Assembly (NCBI RefSeq): GCF_016458275.1
Contig: NZ_JAEMHM010000010.1
Coordinates: 186,001 to 250,000, forward strand
DNA length: 64,000 bases
Direction of reading: 5' to 3'
Origin: Geomesophilobacter sediminis
Lineage (GTDB): Bacteria > Desulfobacterota > Desulfuromonadia > Geobacterales > Geobacteraceae
This document shows positions 35,515 through 44,819 of the stretch, in pieces. Positions within the stretch are counted from its first letter, which is position 1. Every line of letters begins with the position of its first letter. Position numbers and translations under genes: made by a program. Below the pieces are notes generated by a model. That model searched no databases and was not told the origin of the DNA. It saw nothing but the letters and a program-made list of their open reading frames with translations.

Positions 35515-36156
35515 TCATTCACGGATGGCGACGGCGAGCCGCAGCAGGTGGGAGCTCAGCTTGATGTCGGCCCGGCGCGCCGCCTTCATGTTGATCTCGA
35601 AGGCGAGCCGGCCGTCCTTGGGCACCAGGCCGATCATCCCTCCCGCATCGGTAAAGTCCTTGATGTCGCTCACCGTCAGCACGGCTTCCGATTTGAGGCT
35701 GTTCAGGATCCGGGAGAGTTGCCCCTTCTCCGAAGCACAGATGAAGAGGATGTGGGAATCGCCGAGCTCCTCGATCCGGGAGATGAACCGGACCTGGGCC
35801 CGCCTCTTGTGGACGGTCCGGTCGGTCAAGGCGTCAAAGGCGCTCAGGTAACTGCTTTTACCCAGCACCGAGATGACCAGGGGGGTGCCGGCATCGGGGA
35901 AGGAGGCATGGGGCCACTCGGCGTACTGGGCGAAGTTCAAGAGGTAGGCGGACTTGACCTGCCCCTCAGTCAGCTTGGCCGGTGCCGCCGGGACGGAAAC
36001 GGCGAGGCTGAAAAGGCACGCGAGCACCATGAAGGCGATCCGGGCCAATCGCCGCGGAATTACCGCTTTTCTCCCCGGTACCGCCGGCCGGCGACACGTT
36101 GAGGCGGGCGCCTCCGTGCGCCGGTTTTTTCCCCGGATGGGGCTGATCCACTTCAT
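35515..36156 (-). CDS. YfiR family (DUF4154) periplasmic protein
   Basis: A 213-aa protein. A signal peptide-like segment lies at about 38-60 (RLARIAFMVLACLFSLAV), so the true start may be downstream of the first ATG. The mature part matches the YfiR fold: KSAYLLNFAQYAEWP near its beginning and GGMIGLVPKDGRLAFEINMKAA near its end. In Pseudomonas, YfiR restrains the diguanylate cyclase YfiN from the periplasm. Here it lies 10 bp after a TonB-dependent receptor gene, a pairing common in this group. No diguanylate cyclase follows, so a partner must be elsewhere if the analogy holds. Confidence 0.85.
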   Translation of the reverse strand: MKWISPIRGKNRRTEAPASTCRRPAVPGRKAVIPRRLARIAFMVLACLFSLAVSVPAAPAKLTEGQVKSAYLLNFAQYAEWPHASFPDAGTPLVISVLGKSSYLSAFDALTDRTVHKRRAQVRFISRIEELGDSHILFICASEKGQLSRILNSLKSEAVLTVSDIKDFTDAGGMIGLVPKDGRLAFEINMKAARRADIKLSSHLLRLAVAIRE

Positions 36157-36166
36157 GCTCGCCCCA

Positions 36167-38287
36167 TCAGAACTTCCAGGTCACTTTTCCGTAGACGCTG
36201 CGCTGGACGTCGGTCGGGAGGGTATTGATGAACTCGGGATTGAACTCCTGGTGGCGCCGCTGCAGCAGGTTCTGCCCCACCACGGAGAGTTCCAGCTTCG
36301 GGGTCGGCTTCCAGGCCAGGCGGGCGTCCATGGTCAGGTACCCGGAGATGACCGAGCCGTCGATGTAGGGGAGCTCGTCGACCCCGCGCAGCCAAAGATC
36401 CAGCTCCACGTTCTTGCCGAGGTCAAGCCCGGAGCGGAGCGAGAACTGGTGCCGCGGGCTGTCCCCTTCCGCGTCCCTTTTGTTGACGAGGTCGGTGCTC
36501 GGGGCATCCAGGAACATCTTGATCTTGAGGTAGCTGTACGAGGCATGCAGCCGCCACCAGGCAAACGGGGCCCATTCCGCAGCCACTTCCGCCCCGTAGG
36601 CGAAGCCATGCATGAGGTTGTCGAGGAGGTAGCGCTGGACCAGGTCGTTGTTGGCCGGCTCGAAAACGGGGAGCGCGGTCTCCGCCCTTAGCACGCGGAG
36701 CCGGTCGTAGACGTTGTAAAAAACGGTGCTGTCCAAGGTGAGATGCTGGCGCGGCTGGGTCCGGTACCCGAGCTCATAGGCGACCAGCGTCTCGGCGCGA
36801 AAATCCTTGTTCCCGTCGATCTCGGCCCGTAACGGGAACGGCGTCGTTCCAAAGACGGCGGGATCGTAGGTGTGGTAGCGGTAGACGATGTCGCTGTCAC
36901 CGCGGGCTGGAGTTCGCACCGCCCGGGAAACGGCGGCCCAGACCGAGTCGGTCGGGGTCGGGGTCCACAGGAGGCGCCCGTTGGGCTGGAGCTCGAATCC
37001 GCTGTAGCTGTTGTGCTCGAAGCGGGTGCCGAGGATGACCGAGAACTTCTCGGGGACGATCTTGATCTCGTCGTGGATAAAGCCGCTGAAGAGGTTGGTG
37101 TCGCGGCTGGGGGGATCGAAGGAGATGGTGGCGGTTGCGCCGAGACGATCGCCGGCATAGCGGTACTCACCGCCCCAGATCAAATCCTGGCGCCCCGGCA
37201 GGGCGACCCGGTCCTGGAATTCCACATCGACGATCTCCTGGCGGTGCCCCAGGATGATCATGTTCCGTTCCGAATGGTCGTAGTAGAGCTGCAGGGAGAA
37301 GCCGTCGGTTTCGCCCAGGCTCCGGTTCCAGCGGAGCAGGAGGTCTCCCCCGCTCATTTGCGACTCGACGTTCGCGATCGTAGAGAGCGACGGGTCGGCG
37401 AGGGTCGGCAGCCGGTACAGCGTGTAGCGCTCGTTGGTGGTCCCGTTGTAATAGTCGCCGGAAACGGTGAAGGAATCGCGGGCGTTGGGCTGGGAATCGA
37501 GCCGGAAGCCGCCGCGGCTCGTCTGCCAGGAGTCGTGCGCCCGCGTTCCGTCCGAATAGACGGAGTCCGCGGTGTCCTGGTGCTTGGCGAACAGTCTGAG
37601 ATGGGTGGTATCGCTGAGCGCGAAACCGTAGCGCGCGGTCACGAAATCGCGGGCCTCGGTGCCGCCGCCGGTGCTGACCATCCCGCCGTTGGTGTGTTCG
37701 GCGGACCTGGTGATGATGTTGATGACGCCGTTCACCGCATTGGCGCCCCAAAGGGCCGCTCCGGGGCCGCGGATCACCTCGATCCGGTCGATGTCCTCCA
37801 GCACCGTGTCCTGCATCTCCCAGTAGACCCCGGCAAAAAGCGGCGAATAAAGGCTGCGACCATCCATGAGTACCAGAAGCTTGTTGGCGAAACGGCCGTT
37901 CAATCCGCGGATGGAGATCGCCCACTTGTTGGCATCGATCCGCGCCACCTGGACCCCCGGGGCCATGCGCAGGACCTCGGCGATGCTGGTCGCGCCGGAG
38001 CGCCGGATGTCCTCGTGGGTGATGACGAAGACTGCGGCAGCGGCATCGGCGAGCGGCTGGGATTTCTTGGATACCGAGGTGATCTCGATCTTCATCAGAT
38101 CCTCGAGCCCCAGGGAGAGGTAATCGGTCTGGTCTTCGGCCGGCACGGTCTCGGCGCGCGCCGCTTCCGGCAGGGCGGAAAGCCCCAGGAGGAACAGGGT
38201 GCAGGCCGCGACGCCCCGGACCGCGGCGAGAAGACGGCACGACGTGGCTGACGCCAAACTATTTGCCATGGGAGACTCCGCACTCAT
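36167..38287 (-). CDS. TonB-dependent outer-membrane receptor
   Basis: A 706-aa receptor. The signal peptide ends near ALPEAARAET, so the start at MANSLAS six residues in is also possible. The plug domain (about 70-185) has LRMAPGVQVARI, IRGLNGRFANKLLVLMDG, and VIRGPGAALWGANAVNGVINI. The remainder is a 22-strand-type barrel ending in aromatic Phe (KVTWKF), as needed for outer-membrane insertion. It imports an unknown substrate using TonB energy. The EDLMKIEITSVSKKSQPL segment before the plug is typical of the group paired with YfiR or sensor kinases. No riboswitch is evident upstream. Confidence 0.92.
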   Translation of the reverse strand: MSAESPMANSLASATSCRLLAAVRGVAACTLFLLGLSALPEAARAETVPAEDQTDYLSLGLEDLMKIEITSVSKKSQPLADAAAAVFVITHEDIRRSGATSIAEVLRMAPGVQVARIDANKWAISIRGLNGRFANKLLVLMDGRSLYSPLFAGVYWEMQDTVLEDIDRIEVIRGPGAALWGANAVNGVINIITRSAEHTNGGMVSTGGGTEARDFVTARYGFALSDTTHLRLFAKHQDTADSVYSDGTRAHDSWQTSRGGFRLDSQPNARDSFTVSGDYYNGTTNERYTLYRLPTLADPSLSTIANVESQMSGGDLLLRWNRSLGETDGFSLQLYYDHSERNMIILGHRQEIVDVEFQDRVALPGRQDLIWGGEYRYAGDRLGATATISFDPPSRDTNLFSGFIHDEIKIVPEKFSVILGTRFEHNSYSGFELQPNGRLLWTPTPTDSVWAAVSRAVRTPARGDSDIVYRYHTYDPAVFGTTPFPLRAEIDGNKDFRAETLVAYELGYRTQPRQHLTLDSTVFYNVYDRLRVLRAETALPVFEPANNDLVQRYLLDNLMHGFAYGAEVAAEWAPFAWWRLHASYSYLKIKMFLDAPSTDLVNKRDAEGDSPRHQFSLRSGLDLGKNVELDLWLRGVDELPYIDGSVISGYLTMDARLAWKPTPKLELSVVGQNLLQRRHQEFNPEFINTLPTDVQRSVYGKVTWKF

Positions 38288-38657
38288 AACGTCATATGTT
38301 GCTGCCTTTTTTGCTTATCGACGCAATACTGCACAACATGAGGGCGCTTTTAAAAAATTTTCTTCCTCTCATCCTCCGGTACGGTGATTTCCCGTCCTGC
38401 CTACTCTCACAGCGCGTAGATCGAAACAGCTCTATCTCCAGCCGGTCCGTTTTTCCAAGGCAAAGACGTCCTTTGACGGAAACTCTGGTACATTAAGGTA
38501 ATCTGGTGTATTACTGAGCGTTCCCCCCGGTACTCCGGAGATGAGGGAGAACACCACCGAAGTGAGGCAAATTGAGGTTCGGGTCGCTGTATCTCATGGT
38601 TTCTGTCGAGGCGGCATTGCTTGTCACATCCGTGGTCCAGTCAGAAAAGGAACAGTT
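38288..38657. other. Divergent intergenic region
   Basis: An AT-rich stretch between the receptor (-) and the PAS protein (+). No small gene, riboswitch or palindrome was found. It must hold both promoters, which I cannot place securely. Confidence 0.4.
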
Positions 38658-39233
38658 ATGAGCAAGCAAAGCCCGGCGTCCATTTCTTTTGATGCCATCC
38701 CGGTCCCGACCTTCATCGTTGACGATGACGTCCGCATCGCTTCCATGAACCAGGCAGCCCGCACATTTCTTGGGGGGCACGAAGAGCCGTTCCGCGACCG
38801 CCGCGGCGGCGAGGTCCTCAACTGCATCCGCGCCAAGCAGACGCCGGAGGGGTGCGGCAGCGCCACCTCCTGCGAATCCTGCTTGATCCGCGCTTCGGTG
38901 CGCAAAACCGTCGGCGGCGCCTCGGTCACCCGATCGAGGACCGTGGTCCAGGTAACCGAAGGGGATTCGGTGGCCGAGATGGAGCTTTTGATCACCACCA
39001 GCCCCTATTCCGAGGGGCAAGTGGTCCTGATGATCGAGGACATCACCGAGGTGGCGGCGCTCCGGGCGCTGGTACCGATCTGCATGGACTGCAAAAAGAT
39101 CCGCAAGGACGACAACTTCTGGGACAGCATCGAGGAATACCTGGCGCAAAAGATCGGGGTGGACCTCTCGCACGGACTCTGTCCCACCTGTTTCGAGAAA
39201 CGAGTACATGAAGCCAACGACACCGAAACTTAG
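38658..39233 (+). CDS. PAS-domain protein with C-terminal zinc-ribbon-like tail
   Basis: A 191-aa cytosolic protein starting at MSKQSPAS (AAAAGGAACAGTT upstream). Residues 10-135 form a PAS-like domain (FDAIPVPTFIVDDDVRIASM) with three extra cysteines in a CGSATSCESC loop. The C-terminal tail has two CxxC pairs, ICMDCKKIR and LCPTCFEK, separated by a WDSIEEYL helix: a likely zinc-binding module. There is no kinase, cyclase or regulator domain. Its stop overlaps the cheD start by 26 bp, linking it to chemotaxis. The same tail ends the sensor at 55406. Role unknown; perhaps an adaptor or redox sensor. Confidence 0.7.
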   Translation: MSKQSPASISFDAIPVPTFIVDDDVRIASMNQAARTFLGGHEEPFRDRRGGEVLNCIRAKQTPEGCGSATSCESCLIRASVRKTVGGASVTRSRTVVQVTEGDSVAEMELLITTSPYSEGQVVLMIEDITEVAALRALVPICMDCKKIRKDDNFWDSIEEYLAQKIGVDLSHGLCPTCFEKRVHEANDTET

Positions 39234-39771
39234 AGCCCGCAAAAAGGCCCACGCCTGTTCGGGCACGGAGGTGAGCAAGCACCTCAAGTCGGGACTGCCG
39301 CTGTTCTATCTGAAGGCGGGAGAGCTGATTTTTTCCCGGGATGCGGCGCTGGTCTCCACCGTTCTCGGGTCATGCCTGTCCCTGATCATCTACTCGAACG
39401 AACCCCGTCTTTGGTCCATCTGCCACGTCCTGCTCCCCACCGGAAAGCTCGAGGAAGGGTTCAAGTACGTCGATTCCACCTTCGATTACATGGTCCGAAC
39501 CGTCGAGGAATACGGCATCAGACTCTCCTCCTGCGAGGTCAAGCTTTTCGGGGGCGCAAACTCCCTGATGACGTCCGGTTCCGGCAGCGCGAAGTCGGTG
39601 GGGGAGAAAAACATCGCCCTCGCGCTGGAGAAACTGAAATCCTACGGGGTAAAGCCCGCCGCAATCGACGTCGGGGGCCCCTCCGGCCGCAAATTGTTCT
39701 TCAACACCCGAAACGGCGAGGTCTTCGTGCGCAAGATCGGCACGGCCAACTACCGCCCTCCCACCCCCTGA
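39208..39771 (+). CDS. cheD: CheD chemoreceptor glutamine deamidase
   Basis: A 187-aa CheD. It deamidates specific glutamines in MCPs and so tunes adaptation. The catalytic Cys56 (TVLGSC) and His73 (ICHVLLP) have the same 17-residue spacing as in Thermotoga CheD. The FGGAN segment (about 112-116) completes the family pattern. It is flanked by two MCP genes, which are probable substrates. The first 25 residues are basic and unlike other CheD proteins, and the start overlaps the upstream gene, so translational coupling is likely. No cheR, cheB or cheA is in the window. Confidence 0.93.
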   Translation: MKPTTPKLRARKKAHACSGTEVSKHLKSGLPLFYLKAGELIFSRDAALVSTVLGSCLSLIIYSNEPRLWSICHVLLPTGKLEEGFKYVDSTFDYMVRTVEEYGIRLSSCEVKLFGGANSLMTSGSGSAKSVGEKNIALALEKLKSYGVKPAAIDVGGPSGRKLFFNTRNGEVFVRKIGTANYRPPTP

Positions 39772-39866
39772 AGCACCGGCTCCGGTCCGGCCGCCCCCCG
39801 TACCCGGCACCTTCTCCCCAGCGGCGCATCTTTTGTCCGCACCAGCTCGATCCCAGAAATAGTTAA

Positions 39867-39886
39867 GGGCGCAGCATGCTGCGCCC
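39867..39886. repeat. GGGCGCAGCATGCTGCGCCC palindrome, second copy
   Basis: A perfect 20-bp palindrome shared with 35004-35025. Here it has no T-run, so it is less likely a terminator. It lies between cheD (+) and an MCP (-). Confidence 0.55.
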
Positions 39887-39945
39887 CTACGGATGCCGAG
39901 GTCTTCCCCCCGGGATGCGGCGGTTCTCCTTCCGCCCAGCCGCGC

Positions 39946-41565
39946 CTAGCTCACCTTGAACTGGCGGACAATGCTTTGCAACTGCTCGGACATCGAGGAC
40001 AGGCTGCGCGCCGCCTGGAAGGTCTCGCCCGCCCCCTGCGCCGTCTTTTGCACCACGACGGTGATGCTCTGCATGTTGGAGCTGATCTCCCCGGTCGTTG
40101 CCGTCTGCTCTTCCGCGGCGGTGGCGATCTGGTTCGCCTGCATGGTCACCGCATTGATCTGTTCCAGGATCTCCGCCAGTGCCCGCCCCGAACGCGCCGC
40201 TTCCCCGGTGCCCCGCTCGACCTCCCGGTTCCCCTCTTCCATGACCGACACCGCGTTTTGGGTCTCGCTCTGGATGGAGCGGATCATCTCCGAAATCTCC
40301 TTGGTGGCCCGGGTGGTCCGTTCCGCCAGGGCCCGCACCTCGTCGGCCACCACGGCGAAGCCGCGCCCCTGCTCACCGGCCCGGGCAGCTTCGATGGCGG
40401 CGTTCAGCGCGAGGAGGTTGGTCTGGTCCGCGATGTCCTCGATGGTCCCCACGATGGCACCGATCTGGTCCGACCGGGAGCCGAGCGACTCGACCGCCTG
40501 GGCGGCGCTGCGGACCCTGTCCGCGACCGACTCCATGACCGCGATGGTGGATTGGACCACGCCGGAACCCTCCTGCGCCGAGGCGTTGGCCCTGGCGGCC
40601 CCGTCGGCGGCGAGGTGGCAGTTGTTGGCGATGTCCGAGGAAGTGGCCGCCATCTCCTCGCCGGCGGTAGCCACGGTGCTCGCCTGGGCCACCACCTCTT
40701 CGGAGCCCTCGGCCATCTGTTGCGCGGTGGCCATGAGCTGCACCGAGGCGGAGGCGACCCGTTCGGCATCGTTGTTGAGTTCGAGCATGATCCGCTGCAG
40801 CTTCTCGGCAAAGCCATTGAAGTGAGCGCTGAGCTGCCCGAGTTCATCGGCGCCCCGGTATTCCACCCGGCGGCAGAGGTTTCCCTCCGTCATGTCGATG
40901 ATCGAGGCGACGATCTCATCGAGCGGTTTTTTCACCGAGCCGGTGATGACCAGGGCAGTCGCGATGCTCAGTGCCAAAGCGGCGCAGCCAAAAACCGCCA
41001 TCACCAGCATGGCGGTTCGCCCCACCCCTCGGGCGCTTTCCACCCGCAGGTGCGCCCGTTTTTCGTAGTAGGTGAGGAGGTCGTCGGCGCTTTTGGTGTA
41101 TGCCGCGATGCAGCTCTCCCCTGATCCGCTCATGATCTCCCGGTACCGGGCGGCGTCGCCGGCCGCTGCCGCCTCGATAAGTTGCCGGTTCAGCTCGGTG
41201 CCGGCATCCAGACTGCTCTTGAGTGCTTGCACCAGCTTCTTTCCGTCCGGGGTGATGGTCTTCTTTTCGATGAACTCCAGGTTCTTCCGATATCCCTCCC
41301 GGTACTCCTCGATCCGGCCCTGCAGCTTGGCGCGCCCGGCGGGGTCGCCTTCCAGCATCAACGCCTTGATCGAATCGTCGATCTTTTTCAGGTTCAGCAG
41401 GAGGTTCGCGGCGTTGCCGCTGAGAACCCCGATCCGGTCAACGTTTTCGAGTTGCCCGCCGGAGTTGTAGATGCTGAAGATGCCGGTACCGATCACCGCC
41501 ACCAGCAGCAGCGAAATCAGTCCGAACCCGATCATGAGCCGGGTCCCGATGGTGAAATTTTTCAT
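39946..41565 (-). CDS. Methyl-accepting chemotaxis protein with 4-helix-bundle sensor
   Basis: A 539-aa receptor starting at [10 protein letters not shown], preceded by TTGGAGGGAGCA. A membrane segment (about 10-30), a periplasmic helical sensor (about 31-185) and a second membrane segment (about 187-208) are followed by HAMP and the signalling domain. The hairpin tip reads [24 protein letters not shown]. The C-terminus ends VRQFKVS, without a CheR tether. Its signalling domain differs from the other two receptors: it has [12 protein letters not shown]-like spacing at the start rather than the SQGSTEQ block. A sigma-28-like promoter lies at 41695-41721. Confidence 0.93.
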   Translation of the reverse strand: MKNFTIGTRLMIGFGLISLLLVAVIGTGIFSIYNSGGQLENVDRIGVLSGNAANLLLNLKKIDDSIKALMLEGDPAGRAKLQGRIEEYREGYRKNLEFIEKKTITPDGKKLVQALKSSLDAGTELNRQLIEAAAAGDAARYREIMSGSGESCIAAYTKSADDLLTYYEKRAHLRVESARGVGRTAMLVMAVFGCAALALSIATALVITGSVKKPLDEIVASIIDMTEGNLCRRVEYRGADELGQLSAHFNGFAEKLQRIMLELNNDAERVASASVQLMATAQQMAEGSEEVVAQASTVATAGEEMAATSSDIANNCHLAADGAARANASAQEGSGVVQSTIAVMESVADRVRSAAQAVESLGSRSDQIGAIVGTIEDIADQTNLLALNAAIEAARAGEQGRGFAVVADEVRALAERTTRATKEISEMIRSIQSETQNAVSVMEEGNREVERGTGEAARSGRALAEILEQINAVTMQANQIATAAEEQTATTGEISSNMQSITVVVQKTAQGAGETFQAARSLSSMSEQLQSIVRQFKVS

Positions 41566-41694
41566 TGCTCCCTCCAACATTTCGATTGTTTGCCGTGGTT
41601 GACTGCCCCGTCGAGCCAGGAAACGCAGGCGCTGAATCCACCAGCAAAGGCCAATTGGCTCCGGCATGGGCAACTGGTAAGACCACATCTGGAA

Positions 41695-41721
41695 TCATCG
41701 GCGTATACCCGGGTAAGTTGA
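41695..41721 (-). promoter_or_regulatory. Sigma-28 (FliA)-like promoter of the 39946 MCP
   Basis: On the minus strand, TCAACTTA - N11 - GCCGATGA. The -10 matches the FliA consensus GCCGATAA in 7 of 8 positions with the exact spacer. It lies about 130 bp from the start codon. Confidence 0.55.
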
Positions 41722-42031
41722 GCGATTTTTGCCTCATACGCTGCTTTTCTCCGCGAACGCACAAAGAATCGCCACCGCGCTCAAAGATTCCGGGAGGTTA
41801 AATAGTAACCCGGTCTACGACAATCGCTACGGTATTTACTCGACATTCGGCGCGAATTTCTGACATTGTCACCCACCGTCATGTCACAGCATATTTAATT
41901 ATAAACTATCAATCAACTTCAATAACATTCTTCAGTAATAATCTAATGTAGTTATCTAATTCAGCGACTCATAGTCGCCTGCCTGACAGTAAGTCACGAC
42001 GCTAAATTATTTTTATTTTATGTTTACTGCC

Positions 42032-42058
42032 TAAAGTATCGCGTTCCCATGCCGAATA
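42032..42058 (+). promoter_or_regulatory. Sigma-28 (FliA)-like promoter of the 42187 MCP
   Basis: TAAAGTAT - N11 - GCCGAATA, matching the consensus TAAAGTTT - N11 - GCCGATAA in 13 of 16 positions with an exact spacer. It lies about 130 bp before the start codon. 41722-42031 is AT-rich and shows no gene. Confidence 0.65.
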
Positions 42059-42186
42059 ATCCCTACGTATTGTCTCACGACCCATGCGGTTTTCTGGGGC
42101 GGCCTCCCCCTTACTCCAATGCCCCAGCCGGCCGGACCTAAAAATCGTCTGCAGGTTGAACATCAGGAAGGTCAAGAGGAGGATGT

Positions 42187-44238
42187 ATGCGTTGGTTCAA
42201 AGACATGAGGATTGGTGGCAAGATCTTTTTCGTGGTGCTGGTGGTGCTTGGCCTGACCGCCATTCTCGGGGTCTTCTCCATCTACCAGCTCGGGCGGGTG
42301 AACGCCTCCACGGTCGACATTGCCACTAACTGGCTCCCCAGTGTCAAGACGCTGGGGCGGATGGAAGCCAACATGGGAGAAATCCGGCGCTCGGAACTGC
42401 AGTTCGTGCTTTCCGATTCGAAGGAGAACCTTGAGAAATATGCCAAGCGGCTGGAAACCCAGTTCGAGAGCATGAAGAAGACCCAGGCGGAGTACGAGAA
42501 GCTGATTTCCTCGCCGGAGGAGAAAAAGCTCTACGAGGAGTTCCTGGCCACCTGGAACAGCTACCTGGAAGTGAACAAGAAGATCATGCCCTTGGGCTGG
42601 CAGAACAAGGACCGGGAGTGCAAGGAGCTGATCCGAGGCGACTCCTCCAAGTTTTTCAACACCGCGGTCGAGGTGATCCACAAAGACATCGCCCTCAACG
42701 ACAAGGGTTCGGACGATGCGTGCAAAAAGGCGGCGGTCATCTTCAGCAGTTCCCGCACCCTGATCATCTCGGTCCTCGTCTGTGCCATGCTCGCCGGTGC
42801 GCTTTTGGCCTTCTTCGTGGGACGCATCATCAACCACGCGTTGAACAACGGAGTAAATGCCGCCCGGCGCCTGGCCCAGGGGGACCTGTCGGTGGTCATC
42901 GAGGAGGCCGGCAAGGACGAGGCCGGGCAGCTCCTGACGGCGATGCAGACCATGATCGAAAGCATCAAGGCGCTCGTGGCCGACACGGTCTATCTTTCCA
43001 ACGCGGCCATTGATGGGAGGCTGGAGGTCCGGGCCGATAGCGCAAAGCACCAGGGTGCCTACCGGGAAGTGATCCAGGGGATCAACGGGACGCTGGACGC
43101 GGTGATCGGCCCCCTCAAGGTCGCCGCCCGGTACGTGGAGCAGATCTCGAAGGGGGACATGCCCCCGCTCATCCAGGAGGAATACCGCGGCGATTTCAAC
43201 GAGATCAAGACCAACCTCAACCTTTTGATCCGGTCGACCAACGACATCACCGCGGCGGCCACGGAGGTCGCTTCGGGCAACCTGACCGTCCAGCTCAAGG
43301 AGCGCTCGCCAAACGACGAGATGATGCGTTCGCTGTCGCAGATGGTGGCCAAGCTCTCCAGCGTGGTGCGCGAAGTCAAGGTTGCCGCGGACAACGTCGC
43401 GGCCGGCAGCCAGCAGATGTCCTCGGGGGCCGAGGAGCTCTCGCAGGGGTCGACCGAGCAGGCCTCGGCAGCGGAGGAGGCCTCCTCGGCCATGGAGGAG
43501 ATGTCCGCCAATATCCGCCAAAATGCCGACAACGCGCACCAGACCGAGAAAATCGCGGTCAAGGCCGCGGCCGATGCCCAGGATGGGGGTAAATCGGTAA
43601 CCCAGACCGTTGCCGCCATGAAGGAGATCGCCGGGAAAATCTCGATCATCGAAGAGATCGCCCGGCAGACCAACCTCCTCGCCCTCAACGCCGCCATCGA
43701 AGCGGCCCGCGCCGGGGAACACGGCAAAGGGTTCGCCGTGGTGGCCAGCGAAGTGCGCAAGCTTGCCGAGCGTTCCCAGCGAGCCGCCGCGGAAATCTCC
43801 GAACTCTCCTCCTCGAGCGTCGAGGTGGCCGAGACGGCGGGGGCTATGCTCAACAGGATGCTCCCGGATATCCAAAGGACCGCGGAGCTCGTGCAGGAGA
43901 TCTCAGCGGCGAGCCGGGAACAAGATGCCGGAGCGGAACAGATCAACAAGGCGATCCAGCAGCTGGACCAGGTGATCCAGCAGAATGCCTCGGCAGCGGA
44001 GGAGATGTCTTCCACTGCGGAAGAGCTGGCCTCGCAGGCAGAACTGCTGCAGGCGACGATCGGGTTCTTCAATACCGGCGAGGCCACCAGGACTGAGTAC
44101 CGCAAAGAGCACAAGATGCGTCAATCCCGGCCCAAGCTGCCGGGCCAGGGGAGACCGAAATCTTCGGCAGAGCCCGCGTCTCCCGAAACCGGAACCGAGA
44201 TCACCATGAATCAGGACGAGCTGTTCGAGCGGTTCTGA
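42187..44238 (+). CDS. Methyl-accepting chemotaxis protein with multiple HAMP modules
   Basis: A 683-aa receptor with ribosome site AAGAGGAGGATGT. Membrane segments at about 12-33 and 193-215 enclose a periplasmic four-helix-bundle sensor. The linker of about 170 residues holds a HAMP and two further HAMP-like units (one around [15 protein letters not shown]). The signalling domain tip reads [20 protein letters not shown] and is almost identical to that of the 19411 receptor, whereas that receptor has no HAMP at all. The C-terminal linker ends DELFERF, a candidate CheR/CheB tether. It lies downstream of cheD and a sigma-28-like promoter. Confidence 0.93.
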   Translation: MRWFKDMRIGGKIFFVVLVVLGLTAILGVFSIYQLGRVNASTVDIATNWLPSVKTLGRMEANMGEIRRSELQFVLSDSKENLEKYAKRLETQFESMKKTQAEYEKLISSPEEKKLYEEFLATWNSYLEVNKKIMPLGWQNKDRECKELIRGDSSKFFNTAVEVIHKDIALNDKGSDDACKKAAVIFSSSRTLIISVLVCAMLAGALLAFFVGRIINHALNNGVNAARRLAQGDLSVVIEEAGKDEAGQLLTAMQTMIESIKALVADTVYLSNAAIDGRLEVRADSAKHQGAYREVIQGINGTLDAVIGPLKVAARYVEQISKGDMPPLIQEEYRGDFNEIKTNLNLLIRSTNDITAAATEVASGNLTVQLKERSPNDEMMRSLSQMVAKLSSVVREVKVAADNVAAGSQQMSSGAEELSQGSTEQASAAEEASSAMEEMSANIRQNADNAHQTEKIAVKAAADAQDGGKSVTQTVAAMKEIAGKISIIEEIARQTNLLALNAAIEAARAGEHGKGFAVVASEVRKLAERSQRAAAEISELSSSSVEVAETAGAMLNRMLPDIQRTAELVQEISAASREQDAGAEQINKAIQQLDQVIQQNASAAEEMSSTAEELASQAELLQATIGFFNTGEATRTEYRKEHKMRQSRPKLPGQGRPKSSAEPASPETGTEITMNQDELFERF

Positions 44239-44478
44239 ATGAAGCCGGGGATATGTCGACGGTCGGCATATCCCCGGATCCGCACCGCGAAGTGCACCGT
44301 GGCCGGTAACGCCCCACCCTTTGAGCTTCCCGCCGCACTAAACCCCGCCGGTCTCACGCAAGCCTCCAGCCCAGGGGGAAGATCCCGGCCCGACCACCCC
44401 TTTTTCCCTGTTCCCGCTCTTTCATCACTTCCCCGCAGCATTCAAAACACCATTCCAGAAACGTAAAGATTTTTTTGA

Positions 44479-44511
44479 GCCTTAAGGTTCGCCTAAGCTT
44501 CATCGTTTATC
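44479..44511 (+). promoter_or_regulatory. Predicted porin promoter with OmpR-type direct repeats
   Basis: CCTTAAGGTTC (44479-44489) is followed by CCTAAG one turn later (CTTAA and CCTAA start 11 bp apart), then TTATCT as a -10 at 44506-44511. The same layout precedes the gene at 46458. The implied leader before the porin is about 300 nt; no known riboswitch is recognised in it, and no gene is seen in 44239-44819. Confidence 0.5.
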
Positions 44512-44819
44512 TTCCACGCCACCGGATTCTCAGCACCCGGAATCAGGCCCTATAACACGGTTATGTTTCTTTGGTTTCACGGACGTTCAACTCACTCGAG
44601 ACAAGGTGCCGTGGCGCCGGCCGCTGTTTTAACCGTCCCCAGGTGGGGGCTTGCTACCTGCAGCTGGAAAGATTGCGCTGCCGGAATCACTCCGAGCCGG
44701 CAGACCAGAGGTCCGACGGCCAAAAGTCCGCAGCAAAAGGGGGGGCCAAGTACAACGTCGTTTAGTAGCGCCAGATCAGCTGTTCAATTCAACCGATCAT
44801 CAGGGAGGGAACACACACA

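Noticed and set aside
42172-43875. A 567-codon minus-strand frame
   Set aside because: Antisense shadow of the MCP at 42187.
44512-44819. Cobalamin or other riboswitch in the long porin leader
   Set aside because: No B12-box or other conserved core was recognised; several short hairpins only.
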